Part shown: positions 18,230 through 26,625 of the stretch, piece by piece
How the letters are laid out: each line of letters opens with the position of its first letter
How positions within the stretch are numbered: the stretch's first letter is position 1
Assembly (NCBI GenBank): GCA_030583665.1
Contig: CP129469.1
Span: forward strand, 3,215,043 to 3,279,042
Source: Candidatus Jettenia sp. AMX2
Lineage (GTDB): Bacteria > Planctomycetota > Brocadiia > Brocadiales > Brocadiaceae
Reading direction: 5' to 3'
Length of the DNA: 64,000 bases
The notes under the pieces: generated by a model
The model's input: only the letters and a program-made list of their open reading frames with translations
Databases searched by the model: none
Told to the model about the DNA's origin: nothing
Translations under genes and position numbers: made by a program

Positions 18230-20062
18230 ATGAAAGTAAAATTATTCTCATTACCTTGTGTGATCGTGATTTCCGGTATTTTCTCGGCCTTCGTTTCTTC
18301 CGGCCATGCTCCACTTGCTGCTATGGAAAAAACCATGAATGTTGATGAGATAACCGCCGGCATGAAAGGATATGGAAAAACCGTTTTCAGCGGTGACCGG
18401 ATTAGCCTGTTTAATGTTGAGGTACTGGGCATCCTGAAGAACTGGGAAGCAAAAAGCAATATGATCCTCATAAAGGTATCGGGCGGGCCTTTGGAAAAAA
18501 CCGGCGTCATCGCAGGCATGAGCGGCAGCCCCATTTATATTAACAACCGTTTGATCGGCGCGCTTGCCTACGGATGGACGTTTACAAAAGAGGCTATCGC
18601 CGGCGTTGTTCCGATTCACGAAATGAGAAATACGCTGCTCAATCCGGAAGATAAGGGATATATTCCACCTACTTCATTTGAATGGGAATTACCGGCGCCT
18701 TTTGACGGTAATAACGAAAAAAGCCTTCAGGAGGCCTCTGTAATACAGGACGGGCATACTGCCATGCGCCCCTATGATCTAAGCCAGATGAACGACATAA
18801 AGCTTACACCGATTCAATCCCCTCTGGTAGTAACAGGGATTAATAACAGGGTATTGCAGGAAATGCAGCCGTTTTTTACTAATCATGGGCTGTATCCTGT
18901 ACAGGGTGGAAGCTACGGTTTTCAGACAAACAGGTCAGCAAACACGAAACTGGTTCCGGGCGCTTCTGTCGCTGCGATATTAATCAAGGGAGATCTCAAT
19001 GCTGCCGTTGTTGGAACAGTAACATGCGCAGAGGGAGAGAACATCCTTGCCTTCGGACATCCGTTTTTGCATACAGGAATTGCAGACCTTCCCATGGCAA
19101 CCGCTTATGTCTATACGATCCTTTCGAGTCAATCAAATTCAGTAAAAATGGCTTCGCCCGTAAATATTGTTGGCAGAATAAATCAGGACAGAAGGGCTGG
19201 CATTGCCGGAGTTGTTGGTGAACACTCCCACATGATACCCTGCCATATTGAGGTAGAAGGGTCACAAAAGACAGCCTATGATTTTGAGATTGTCAACGAC
19301 AAGGCCTTAATACCAAACCTTGTACTCATGGCTGCACAAAGCGCGGTATTGTCTACAGAAAGAAAACAAGGGGAAAAATCGGTCCAGATAAAACTCACTG
19401 CTCATCTTCGGGAATATGAAAGGCCTGTCGTAGCAGAAAATGTCTTTTATGAGCTAGGCCAGTCCTGGATACCTCTCCTCTATATGGTACAGCCCTTGCA
19501 AATGATGACCAATAATCCGTTCCAAAAGGTACAGCTGGACAAAATTGATCTTAAAATCAGGGTATTGGATGTCCGTAAAACAGCGCACATTGAGGCAATC
19601 AGGGTAGATAAAAAACACGTTAAACCCGGGGATAACCTTCAGGTAAGTATATGTCTGAAACCTTTTACCGAGGAATATGTTTATCAAACAGTGACCGCGC
19701 AAATACCCGAAGATACCCTTCCCGGAAGCATATTGAATATTACGGCATGCGATGCTATGTATAGTCAGGCTTTAAACATGGGACGTTCTGCCGGAAAATA
19801 TTTACCTGCCAATCTTGATCAGCTTGTACATTATATCGAAACTATGGAGCAAAACAACAACCTTGTGGTACGTATCTCATTGCCAAAAAGAGGGTTAACC
19901 TATAAAGGCGAAGGGTTTCCCTCGCTTCCTCCCTCCATGCTTTCCATTATGAATTTTTCTAACCAAAGTGGAGTTGGTCCCCTGCTTGATGAGTTAATAT
20001 TACGGGTACCAACACCCTTTATACTGACCGGGAATCAGAGTGTTCCGATATCGGTAAAATAA
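18230..20062 (+). CDS. SpoIVB-like S55 peptidase domain protein, exported
   Basis: The product has 610 residues from ATG 18230; the open frame extends to a TTG at 18194 that is more likely the -35 hexamer. A signal peptide covers about residues 1-32. The S55 (SpoIVB) peptidase domain follows: MKGYGKTVFSG, then VIAGMSGSPIYINNRLIGALAYGW with the catalytic-serine GMSGSP at 96-101, and ILAFGHPF near 285. The C-terminal half is a beta-rich region. S55 proteases act in signalling cascades outside the cytoplasmic membrane. It is 11 bp upstream of a secreted beta-propeller protein, so the two probably work together in the periplasm. Confidence 0.82.
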   Translation: MKVKLFSLPCVIVISGIFSAFVSSGHAPLAAMEKTMNVDEITAGMKGYGKTVFSGDRISLFNVEVLGILKNWEAKSNMILIKVSGGPLEKTGVIAGMSGSPIYINNRLIGALAYGWTFTKEAIAGVVPIHEMRNTLLNPEDKGYIPPTSFEWELPAPFDGNNEKSLQEASVIQDGHTAMRPYDLSQMNDIKLTPIQSPLVVTGINNRVLQEMQPFFTNHGLYPVQGGSYGFQTNRSANTKLVPGASVAAILIKGDLNAAVVGTVTCAEGENILAFGHPFLHTGIADLPMATAYVYTILSSQSNSVKMASPVNIVGRINQDRRAGIAGVVGEHSHMIPCHIEVEGSQKTAYDFEIVNDKALIPNLVLMAAQSAVLSTERKQGEKSVQIKLTAHLREYERPVVAENVFYELGQSWIPLLYMVQPLQMMTNNPFQKVQLDKIDLKIRVLDVRKTAHIEAIRVDKKHVKPGDNLQVSICLKPFTEEYVYQTVTAQIPEDTLPGSILNITACDAMYSQALNMGRSAGKYLPANLDQLVHYIETMEQNNNLVVRISLPKRGLTYKGEGFPSLPPSMLSIMNFSNQSGVGPLLDELILRVPTPFILTGNQSVPISVK

Positions 20063-20073
20063 GGATAAAAAGA

Positions 20074-22290
20074 ATGGCCACAAGAAGTCTTTTTTTGTTA
20101 AAGATAATTACCTTTTCTTCTGTTTTTTTATTCTCTTCACATACCTATGGCACAACCACTGCAACATGGATACAAACAGGAGAATCTGAGTCCAGGAAGG
20201 GTTATGCACAAAATATCACCATCCATAATGCCGGAGAGATAAAACTTTCACCACAAACAGAGACAATAACAGGCATTAACAGCGCATTTGTATGGTCAAT
20301 GACATCTGACGGACAAAACCGGATATTCGTGGGTACAGGCGACCCGGGAACGGTTTATCTTATCAAAAACGGTACAGAAGTCATAGAGTACTTTAAATCG
20401 CCGGAACTCTATATCCAGAGTCTTGCCGTGGATTCAAACGGCAACCTCTATGTGGGAACCTCCCCCCGCGGGATTATTTATAAAATAAACCGCCATGGAG
20501 AGGCAACCCTGTTTTGCAATCTGCCAGCCCCGTATATCTGGAAGATGGCAATAGACAGCAACTCAAATATTTTTGCAGCTACCGGAAACGAGGGAATATT
20601 ATACAGGATTTCACCTGATGGAACTCCGTCAATTTTTTTCGATACTCCGGAAACACATCTTTTGGATGTCCTGATTGACCAGCATAACAACGTGTATGTT
20701 GGAACAGAACCAAACGGCCTGGTATACAAGATTACTCCGTCGGGACAAGCAGAGGTAATGTATGATGCCAGCGAAGGCGAAATTCATTGCCTTGCCATAG
20801 ATGCCATGGGCAGCATTTATGCCGGCACGGCATCGGGTTCACAATCACAAATGCCAGCTACGGCAACCACCCAGATTCCCTTGCAAACAGGATCAACTGT
20901 CCCTCCTTCAAGAGAAGGAGTAACATGGGATATGAACATCCCTGAAGCAGTTTCCATGACACAATCTATGTCTGCCACTTTGCAAAGGCCTGTTGTAAGA
21001 AGCATTGCGGTGCCTCAGAAAACCGCCAATGTTCCGAATATACCGAATTTTGTTTATAAAATTACCCAAAATGGTTTTGTTAAAAAGGTATTTGAAATCG
21101 ATCAGGCTTTTATTATCGGTATGTCTTTCGATCAGGACTATAATCTTTATGTAGTTACCGCTAATAACGCCGGGGTACATAAAATCTACAATAATGAGAC
21201 CTCAAATTGTCTGGTCGATATGACAGAAGAAGTTCAAATCCTTTGCTGTCTCAGTACAAATAATAATGAAATGTATATTGGCACCGGCAATATGGGAAAG
21301 GTTTACAGGATATCACCCCGCTACGTAAGCGAAGGCATATTTACATCCAACGTGCTTGACACAACTGCTGTTTCAAACTGGGGAAATATTTCCTGGACAG
21401 GCAAACAGCCCGAAGGTACAAAGATATCCCTTGCCACCCGTTCAGGAAACTGTGAAAAACCCGATGTTACCTGGGAGGACTGGTCGGACCCATATATCTC
21501 ATCCGGAGAAAGAATAACGAGCCGTTTTGCGCGATTTATACAGTACCGTGCTGTTTTGCAGACAGAGCATGCCGGTATTACCCCTTCACTGGACGCTGTA
21601 TCAATATCCTATTTACCCCAAAACCAGCCACCTGTTATTGTGGGTTTTACCATAGACAAGGATTCTGCTCTGTCACAAAAAAACTCTAAGACAGAATCAA
21701 AAACGCAGGTTTCCGCCGGACAAAAGCCGCATCATCAGATAGCGCAAAAAACGATTCAATGGGAGGTGGAAGACCCTAATAGCGATACCGTACAATTAAC
21801 CCTTTCTTATAAAGGCACAGATGAAAAGGCATGGAAGATCCTAGATAAGACCGCACAAAAAAAGGGGACTTATACATGGGATACCCTGCGTTTACCTGAC
21901 GGAGAATATCATATCAGGCTCGTAGCGAGTGATGAACCTGATAATCCGCCCGAAACCGCCCTTAGCGTAGAAGAAATAACCCAGCCTGTAGTAATTGATA
22001 ATTCAAGACCTGTTATTCAATCTGTAAAACTGAGAGATAATCATGATGGCAGGTATGTTATTACCGGAACGGCAAAGGATACATGCAGTAAGATTATAAA
22101 GGTGCAGTATACAATCGACGGGCAGGAATGGATCTCGGCTTCCCCTCTGGATGGCCTCTTCGATAGTGAGGAGGAGGCCTTTCAAATCATCACGAAACCG
22201 TTCGCCCCTGATAATTACACCCTTATCGTGAATGCAATTGATAGTGAAGGGAATATCGGGGCAGAAAAAGTAATGGTAGGGAAAGAATAA
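20074..22290 (+). CDS. Secreted beta-propeller (SMP-30/NHL-like) protein
   Basis: This 738-residue protein has a signal peptide to about residue 27. From about 75 to 430, repeated units with the pattern IFVGTGDPGTVYLI, LYVGTSPRGIIYKI, IFAATGNEGILYRI, VYVGTEPNGLVYKI and MYIGTGNMGKVYRI form a beta-propeller of about 45-residue blades. Residues about 250-310 insert a Pro/Thr-rich spacer in the propeller. The C-terminal 200 residues have Ig/fibronectin-like strands (WEVEDPNSDTVQLTLSYKG). It probably acts as a binding or scaffold protein for the S55 protease encoded 11 bp upstream. No enzyme signature is visible. Confidence 0.78.
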   Translation: MATRSLFLLKIITFSSVFLFSSHTYGTTTATWIQTGESESRKGYAQNITIHNAGEIKLSPQTETITGINSAFVWSMTSDGQNRIFVGTGDPGTVYLIKNGTEVIEYFKSPELYIQSLAVDSNGNLYVGTSPRGIIYKINRHGEATLFCNLPAPYIWKMAIDSNSNIFAATGNEGILYRISPDGTPSIFFDTPETHLLDVLIDQHNNVYVGTEPNGLVYKITPSGQAEVMYDASEGEIHCLAIDAMGSIYAGTASGSQSQMPATATTQIPLQTGSTVPPSREGVTWDMNIPEAVSMTQSMSATLQRPVVRSIAVPQKTANVPNIPNFVYKITQNGFVKKVFEIDQAFIIGMSFDQDYNLYVVTANNAGVHKIYNNETSNCLVDMTEEVQILCCLSTNNNEMYIGTGNMGKVYRISPRYVSEGIFTSNVLDTTAVSNWGNISWTGKQPEGTKISLATRSGNCEKPDVTWEDWSDPYISSGERITSRFARFIQYRAVLQTEHAGITPSLDAVSISYLPQNQPPVIVGFTIDKDSALSQKNSKTESKTQVSAGQKPHHQIAQKTIQWEVEDPNSDTVQLTLSYKGTDEKAWKILDKTAQKKGTYTWDTLRLPDGEYHIRLVASDEPDNPPETALSVEEITQPVVIDNSRPVIQSVKLRDNHDGRYVITGTAKDTCSKIIKVQYTIDGQEWISASPLDGLFDSEEEAFQIITKPFAPDNYTLIVNAIDSEGNIGAEKVMVGKE

Positions 22291-22358
22291 ATTTTGTTAT
22301 AGAGAAATTTTTATTTTATTTAAACGCCGTTATACGATAGAATAGGATAAAAATAAAT

Positions 22359-22507
22359 TAGGCCTTCGGCGACTAAAAAACACATTTTCCCTCCCTTGAC
22401 GGGAGGGATTAAGGGAGGGTGATCACAGATTGTTCCTTTCACCCCCACCTAACCTCCCCCATCGAGGGGGAGGAACTAACAGTCTGAAATTCCTAAACAT
22501 TTAAATT
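22359..22507. repeat. Interspersed about 160-bp repeat, copy 2 (inverted relative to copy 1)
   Basis: Runs from AGGCCTTCGGCGACTAAAAA to CTGAAATTCCTAAAC. It shares CCCTCCCTTGACGGGAGGG and the GATCACAGATTGTTCC stretch with the copies at 2903-3062 and 54671-54899. The CCTGTCTGCGTG palindrome is absent and replaced by CCCCATCGAGGGGG. Confidence 0.75.
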
Positions 22508-22610
22508 AGGCCTTTGGCGACTTTGTTTATATCTCTGCGTAGGGGCGAATAGAAATTAACACGGTCAGGGTTTAGAACCCTTACAGTGTTCTGATTTCAA
22601 CAAACATTTA

Positions 22611-22822
22611 GTCAAGCCTTCGGCAATGAAACATTCCCCTCCCTTGATGGGAGGGGCTAAGGGAGGGTGACAGAATCAGGAACAGTTTTTTCCCTTCAAC
22701 CCCCACCTAACCTCCCTGCCTGTGCTGTGCCTGACTGCGAGCGGACTCGCTCAGGCAGGCGACAGCACGCAGACAGGCCCCATCAAGGGTGAGGGATACC
22801 TGATCTGAAATTCCTAAACATA
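22611..22822. repeat. Interspersed repeat, copy 3 with expanded palindromic insert
   Basis: Same family as the neighbouring copy (CCTCCCTTGATGGGAGGGG, CACCCCCACCTAACCTCC-like stretch, CTGAAATTCCTAAACAT end). The palindromic insert is longer here (about 22716-22776), with CCTGCCTGTGCTGTGCCTGA and GACAGCACGCAGACAGG arms around a second small palindrome GCGAGCGGACTCGC. Confidence 0.7.
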
Positions 22823-22936
22823 GAATGAGCTTCTTCGGCTTCGCCTCAGAATGACACAAAGCGAAGTAATGACTCTCTTGTCATACTGAACGGAATGGAG
22901 CAGCTTACTATTAGATAATGTAAATTCAGTAATCAG

Positions 22937-23014
22937 CGGGGCGTGGCTCAGCTTGGCTAGAGCGCGACGTTCGGGACGTCGAGGTCGCTGGTTCGAATCC
23001 AGTCGCCCCGACCA
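22937..23014 (+). tRNA. tRNA-Pro (anticodon CGG)
   Basis: The cloverleaf is complete. Acceptor arm CGGGGCG pairs with CGCCCCG; the D-arm is GCTC..GAGC. The anticodon stem CGACG/CGTCG holds loop TTCGGGA (anticodon CGG, reads CCG). The T-arm GCTGG-TTCGAAT-CCAGT is followed by discriminator A and an encoded CCA end. Confidence 0.97.
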
Positions 23015-23049
23015 AATATTCCCTCGTAGCGTGGGAAAATGTATCTCCT

Positions 23050-23077
23050 GCAGTGACAAGACATGCCTTGTCACTGC
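23050..23077 (+). terminator. Intrinsic terminator downstream of tRNA-Pro
   Basis: A perfect 11-bp stem GCAGTGACAAG / CTTGTCACTGC with a six-base loop (ACATGC) is followed by AATTTTAT. It lies 36 bp after the tRNA and 5 bp beyond the end of the convergent SDR gene. Confidence 0.7.
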
Positions 23078-23081
23078 AATT

Positions 23082-24005
23082 TTATGAACGGAAGTGGCGT
23101 TTCAGCTCAGAAGCATAGGTGGTGCCTATCGTGTCCGCATGATGCGTGAGCCAGTCACTTAAGCGCATTTGGCCTGTCGGCGGATTTTTTGAGACAAGCA
23201 GGTTTGACATTAACCCGTAAACTTCATCCCTGGTTAATACCACATCATCAACAAGATAACTCACCAGTTTTGAAAAGAACAGTACTAACACCGGACTGAG
23301 ATGAATAATCTTTGATTTACTGCAGATTTTGGTTGCAATGAGATGAGCCATTTCGTAAAAGGTAAACACCTCATGACCAACCGCATCTGTAATTACATTT
23401 TCATCATATTGACCGGCCTTTACGGATATATCAGCCACGTCTTCTACAAAAACAGGCTGTAATTTGTAATCACCGGTTCCGGCAATGAAAAATACCGGAA
23501 ATCGTCGGAGAAGCCAGGCAATATTATTAATAAGGATGTCCTCGTATCCAAAAAGTACCGTTGGCCGGATTATCGCATATGACAATCCTGATTGCCTTAT
23601 GATAGTTTCAACGATTCCCTTTCCCCTGAAATAAGGGAAAGGGGATTCCTCAGATGCATTCGTGATGCTGATATGTACTACCCTGCGAATGCCGGCTTTT
23701 TCCGCTGCTTTTATGAGGATTTCTGTATTTGCAACAGCAGTGTCAAAGGTAACCCTGCTGTAAGGGAAGCGGATCCAATACGTATTGTAAAGGATTGCGG
23801 CGCCTTGTAAACTTTTGATCAATTCATCCTGTTTATCAAAATTGAAAGGTGCAACGCGTATCTGTTCACCAAAAGGGTTCGGGCGGTTGGGATGCCCGGT
23901 AATGGTCTTTACCTTTTTCCCTAAAGAGAGAAGTTTTCTGGTTATATATTTGCCGGTATAACCGAATGCACCTGTAACAATATTTAATTCATCAGAACCT
24001 TCCAT
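23082..24005 (-). CDS. NmrA/SDR-type NAD(P)-binding protein
   Basis: The product is 307 residues from ATG 24005 (MEGSDELNIVTGAFGYTGKYI); an in-frame TTG at 24041 overlaps the upstream gene and is less likely. The VTGAFGYTGKYI Rossmann motif at the N-terminus and the VVHISITNASEES strand, PYFRGKGIVETIIRQSGLSYAIIRPTVLFG and the following IAWLLRRFPVF segment are typical of atypical extended SDRs such as NDUFA9-like or quinone/ubiquinone-associated NAD(P)-binding proteins. Substrate unknown. It follows an interrupted membrane-protein gene by 16 bp. Confidence 0.75.
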   Translation of the reverse strand: MEGSDELNIVTGAFGYTGKYITRKLLSLGKKVKTITGHPNRPNPFGEQIRVAPFNFDKQDELIKSLQGAAILYNTYWIRFPYSRVTFDTAVANTEILIKAAEKAGIRRVVHISITNASEESPFPYFRGKGIVETIIRQSGLSYAIIRPTVLFGYEDILINNIAWLLRRFPVFFIAGTGDYKLQPVFVEDVADISVKAGQYDENVITDAVGHEVFTFYEMAHLIATKICSKSKIIHLSPVLVLFFSKLVSYLVDDVVLTRDEVYGLMSNLLVSKNPPTGQMRLSDWLTHHADTIGTTYASELKRHFRS

Positions 24006-24021
24006 ATGGCACCATAAATCT

Positions 24022-24723
24022 TTAAGAACCGCCGCCTTCAACGAACGGCGCTTTGAGCAATTGTATACCTGTTAATACAACAAAGGCCAAAAAGAGGACA
24101 AATGCGATGCCACGGCTCATTCCGAGGGGACTCCAAAAAAGCCGTCCGATTATTCCAAAAAGATAGAGTGCGCCTACCGTGACACCAAGCCATCCCAGCC
24201 ATTCAGGAAATATCGCCGAATCTGTACGTATCATCCCGAGGCCTGACAGGCCTACCCAGCCAATAAATCAGGTAGCGCCAAATACACAATACATGCCCCT
24301 GCCGTAAGCCTCCTCAATCCTGTATATCACATCGGCCGCCGCCCTCTGCATCTCATTTCCGGTGGCAAAAATCCTGACTAAAACCTCTGAAACTGCAATA
24401 ACCCTCAAAGGCCCGAGGATTCCCAGAATAAGGGCTACCGTACCTGCCATAAAGGCTATAGAAGCAAGCGCTGCTTCGTCCTTCCAGAGCCCCTTTAAAA
24501 CCGCAAGGAATATCGGGATAAAAGCAAGGGGAATGATGGTAATAGCCCACCAGACAACAGACCACTCGACAGATTTCCTGTCTATCAGCAACAATATTTG
24601 ACTGGCTTGTCCGCTCCTGAGGGTACTTCCGAAACGGAAACACAAGTATGTATAAAAAAAGAGTGTAATCGCTGCATATACGAGAGAAGAGATCCCCCCG
24701 ATTGCATAAATATTCAGTCTCAT
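24022..24723 (-). pseudogene. Polytopic membrane protein (DUF4386-like) interrupted by an in-frame TGA
   Basis: The frame starts at ATG 24723 (GGAGG 12 bases upstream), encodes 151 residues, meets TGA at 24268-24270 and continues open for 81 more codons to 24022. The whole reads as one membrane protein of about 6 helices (segments near 11-30, 56-76, 88-108, 152-168, 178-195, 205-222), roughly like DUF4386 proteins. The stop falls in a hydrophobic stretch (CVFGAT-stop-FIGWVG). A TGG-to-TGA nonsense change is the simplest reading. A hairpin (AGGCC-TGTCA-GGCCT) lies 14 bases downstream, at SECIS-like spacing, so selenocysteine cannot be dismissed. A restart at ATG 24234 is possible. Confidence 0.6.
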
Positions 24724-25083
24724 CGTTATTCACATCCTCCGGTTATAAGAAATATATCTCTTACAACCTAACCCGAACGAGTTGAAAGAGAAATGCAGGG
24801 CAAGGCTTTCACTTGCATTTCTATAGAAAACAGACCGAAAGGCATGCCATAATGGAAATTCCTTACATGTAGGGCAGGCACTGCCTGCCAGATAAAATAC
24901 TTTTTAAAAGCGCCGCCTTTCCTTTTATATTATAACCACTTTCAGAAATATCAAATGTTTTTTAAAGAGCAAGCATCACCTGTCATCATGATTACAGAAT
25001 TTCTTCTTGATCACCCCGCCTTTCATGCTTATCTTATATGCTGATACAATACTTTGTTCACAAAAAAACATAAGGAAAAAGAA
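24724..25083. other. Intergenic interval with a GTAGGGCAGGC palindrome
   Basis: 360 bp between divergent frames. The only structure seen is GTAGGGCAGGCACTGCCTGCC at about 24870-24890, a palindromic word family also present near 41251 and 53790. Promoters for both flanking genes presumably lie here, but none stands out. Confidence 0.5.
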
Positions 25084-25488
25084 ATGATTATTACTTTGAA
25101 AATAGAATGCATTTTTGGACGATATCTCGAAGAGGAATGCATAAGGGTCATCGAGATACCTACGGACGCAACGCTTTGTGACCTTCATCTGGCGATACAG
25201 CATGCAATAGATTTTGACGATGACCACCTCTTCGAGTTTTATGCGGGGAAGCACATTAAGGACAAAAGAAACACGTTTTACGAAAATGATGATTTGACAT
25301 TGGATGAGGTATATCCATTGCAAAAAGGGCTAAAGCTCTATTACCTGTTCGATTTTGGTGATTCATGGACATTTAAAATTACAAAGAGCAGGAAACGTCC
25401 TGTGCCGCCTGTGGCGGGGATAAAATATCCGAGGGTAGTACAAGCAGGTCGGTAAGAATCCGGAACAGTACCCGGTCTATGACGAATA
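25084..25488 (+). pseudogene. Plasmid pRiA4b ORF-3-like protein, C-terminal frameshift
   Basis: The start ATG 25084 has an AAGGAAAAAG leader. Features of the pRiA4b ORF-3 family (PF07929) are visible: IEIPTDATLCDLHLAIQHAIDFDDDHLFEF and YYLFDFGDSWTFKI. After PRVVQAG the frame stops at about 25455. One base over, the expected continuation VGKNPEQYPVYDE runs to a stop at about 25488, so a single inserted base near 25445 broke the end. At about 133 residues total it is also shorter than typical members, so the gene is probably dead. Function of the family is unknown. Confidence 0.65.
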
Positions 25489-25882
25489 AATCTTGTGGCA
25501 AGCTGCACCTGCCAGCGTATATTCCGGTTGTGCTCCGTATCGTTGCCAGTTAACAATCGGGGAGCATTTTGAGGGAAATGAGGAGAAATAATTCATAATT
25601 TCAAATGAAATCATTACCACCTTCAACTGCCAGCGCTCTGTGATTCATTCCAGCTCGCACTGACCAAAGGTTACCAACTTTTTAAAAATAAGGGATGGAT
25701 GCGAAGGATCAATTTTAAGTAATCTGTTCCACCGGTCATTGCGAGGGATTCGTAACGGCGTGAAAAACCCCGAAGCAATCCACCCTGCCACAACCGTCAT
25801 TGCAAAGGCGAAGCCTGAAGCAATCCCTCCCCCATAACCATGAAATCTGTCTGCGAATATGGCGCAATAAAAACAAAAGTAC
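25489..25882. other. Non-coding interval with CATTGCGAGG / GAAGCAATCC repeats
   Basis: I see no gene. Between 25737 and 25830 there are CATTGCGAGGGATTCG and two GAAGCAATCC words, plus CGTCATTGCAAAGGCGAAGCC. This is the same palindromic repeat type as at 34949-35069. Confidence 0.55.
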
Positions 25883-26063
25883 AACGTCACTTATCTTTTA
25901 CTCAAGGCAATTACAATACAAACTATTTATTGGCATACCAGGGTCTTTCCAGATTTTTACATCCACTTTAGGCATCCGGTGTCCAAGTTGCTAATGAATA
26001 ACGTCGGTATTGATATTGAATAACACAATAATCTTATTGTCATGATTTGTATTCAATAAGGAA
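25883..26063 (-). pseudogene. Internally deleted fragment of a spore-photoproduct-lyase-like gene
   Basis: The stretch TATCTTTTACTCAAGGCAAT...TTTTACATCC and the later CATCCGGTGTCCAAGTTGC...ATTCAATAAGGAA match two blocks of the intact gene at 35297-36439 (around 35291-35366 and 35728-35820) at high identity. The intervening about 360 bp of the parent are missing. Both blocks keep their order and orientation, so this is a duplicated and deleted relic. Confidence 0.75.
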
Positions 26064-26088
26064 TTAACAATAAAATTTTAACGTTACA

Positions 26089-26625
26089 TCAAACATCCTT
26101 CAGAATTTTCTTAAAAAGTTCGGTCTTATGGGTTTGCCTCATTGCGGTATTTTCAAATATCTCTCCTGTGGGCACATAGCCACACTTTGTCCAGAAGGCG
26201 TAAGCCTTCTTGTTGATCAGCTCCACTCCGAGAGTTATTTCTCTGACCGCATAACATTCGTAAGCCCATTTTTCAACAAGTTGAACAGCCTTTTTCCCAT
26301 AACCCTGAGATTGAAATTGTTCTGATAAAAGTAAAAGGCCAAAACACCCTTTGCCGTACACAGGATAACTGACTAAAAAATCAGCAACCCCTATCATCAT
26401 ATTTGAAATTTTTAGAAAAATTCCCATGAAAAATTTGTTTTCTTTGTTAAAATCTTGGGGAATCCCCTCTATTTCGCCCTCTATGTATGCCAGAGGAATT
26501 TCTTCTGTGCCTGTAAGAAGTTTAAAAAATTTAGGATTTTCCTGATAAATTCTGGCTACCTCATGAATATTTTTACTGGTAAGCCTCACTAAAAACATAT
26601 CGTTGTCTTTCTCCAATATTTTCAT
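26089..26625 (-). CDS. GNAT-family N-acetyltransferase, last gene of putative peptide-modification operon
   Basis: This 178-residue GNAT protein has acetyl-CoA-binding motif A visible as LLLSEQFQSQGYGKKAVQLVEKWA (Q/RxxGxG/A type), followed by the ITLGVELINKKAYAFWTKCGY strand-helix. Its ATG overlaps the stop of the upstream B12-radical SAM gene (ATGA at 26622-26625), so it is translationally coupled. It may acetylate the modified peptide or an amine intermediate, for instance to confer self-protection; this is inference from context. Confidence 0.8.
   Translation of the reverse strand: MKILEKDNDMFLVRLTSKNIHEVARIYQENPKFFKLLTGTEEIPLAYIEGEIEGIPQDFNKENKFFMGIFLKISNMMIGVADFLVSYPVYGKGCFGLLLLSEQFQSQGYGKKAVQLVEKWAYECYAVREITLGVELINKKAYAFWTKCGYVPTGEIFENTAMRQTHKTELFKKILKDV

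Larger units (their letters stand above)
22291..22936. other. Gene-free repeat-rich interval
   Basis: 646 bp between the propeller gene and tRNA-Pro. It contains two copies of the interspersed 160-bp repeat, a lone GTAGGGGCGAA word near 22540 and a TTCTTCGGCTTCGCCTCAGAATGAC repeat-type word near 22830. I see no coding frame with a ribosome-binding site here. Confidence 0.7.

Noticed and set aside
22814-23074. 86-codon minus frame across the tRNA
   Set aside because: Its middle is the reverse reading of tRNA-Pro, a known false-ORF artefact; the tRNA cloverleaf is unambiguous.
24233-24723. Two separate small membrane-protein genes
   Set aside because: Both frames are the same frame interrupted by a single TGA, and the continuous reading gives a sensible multi-helix protein.
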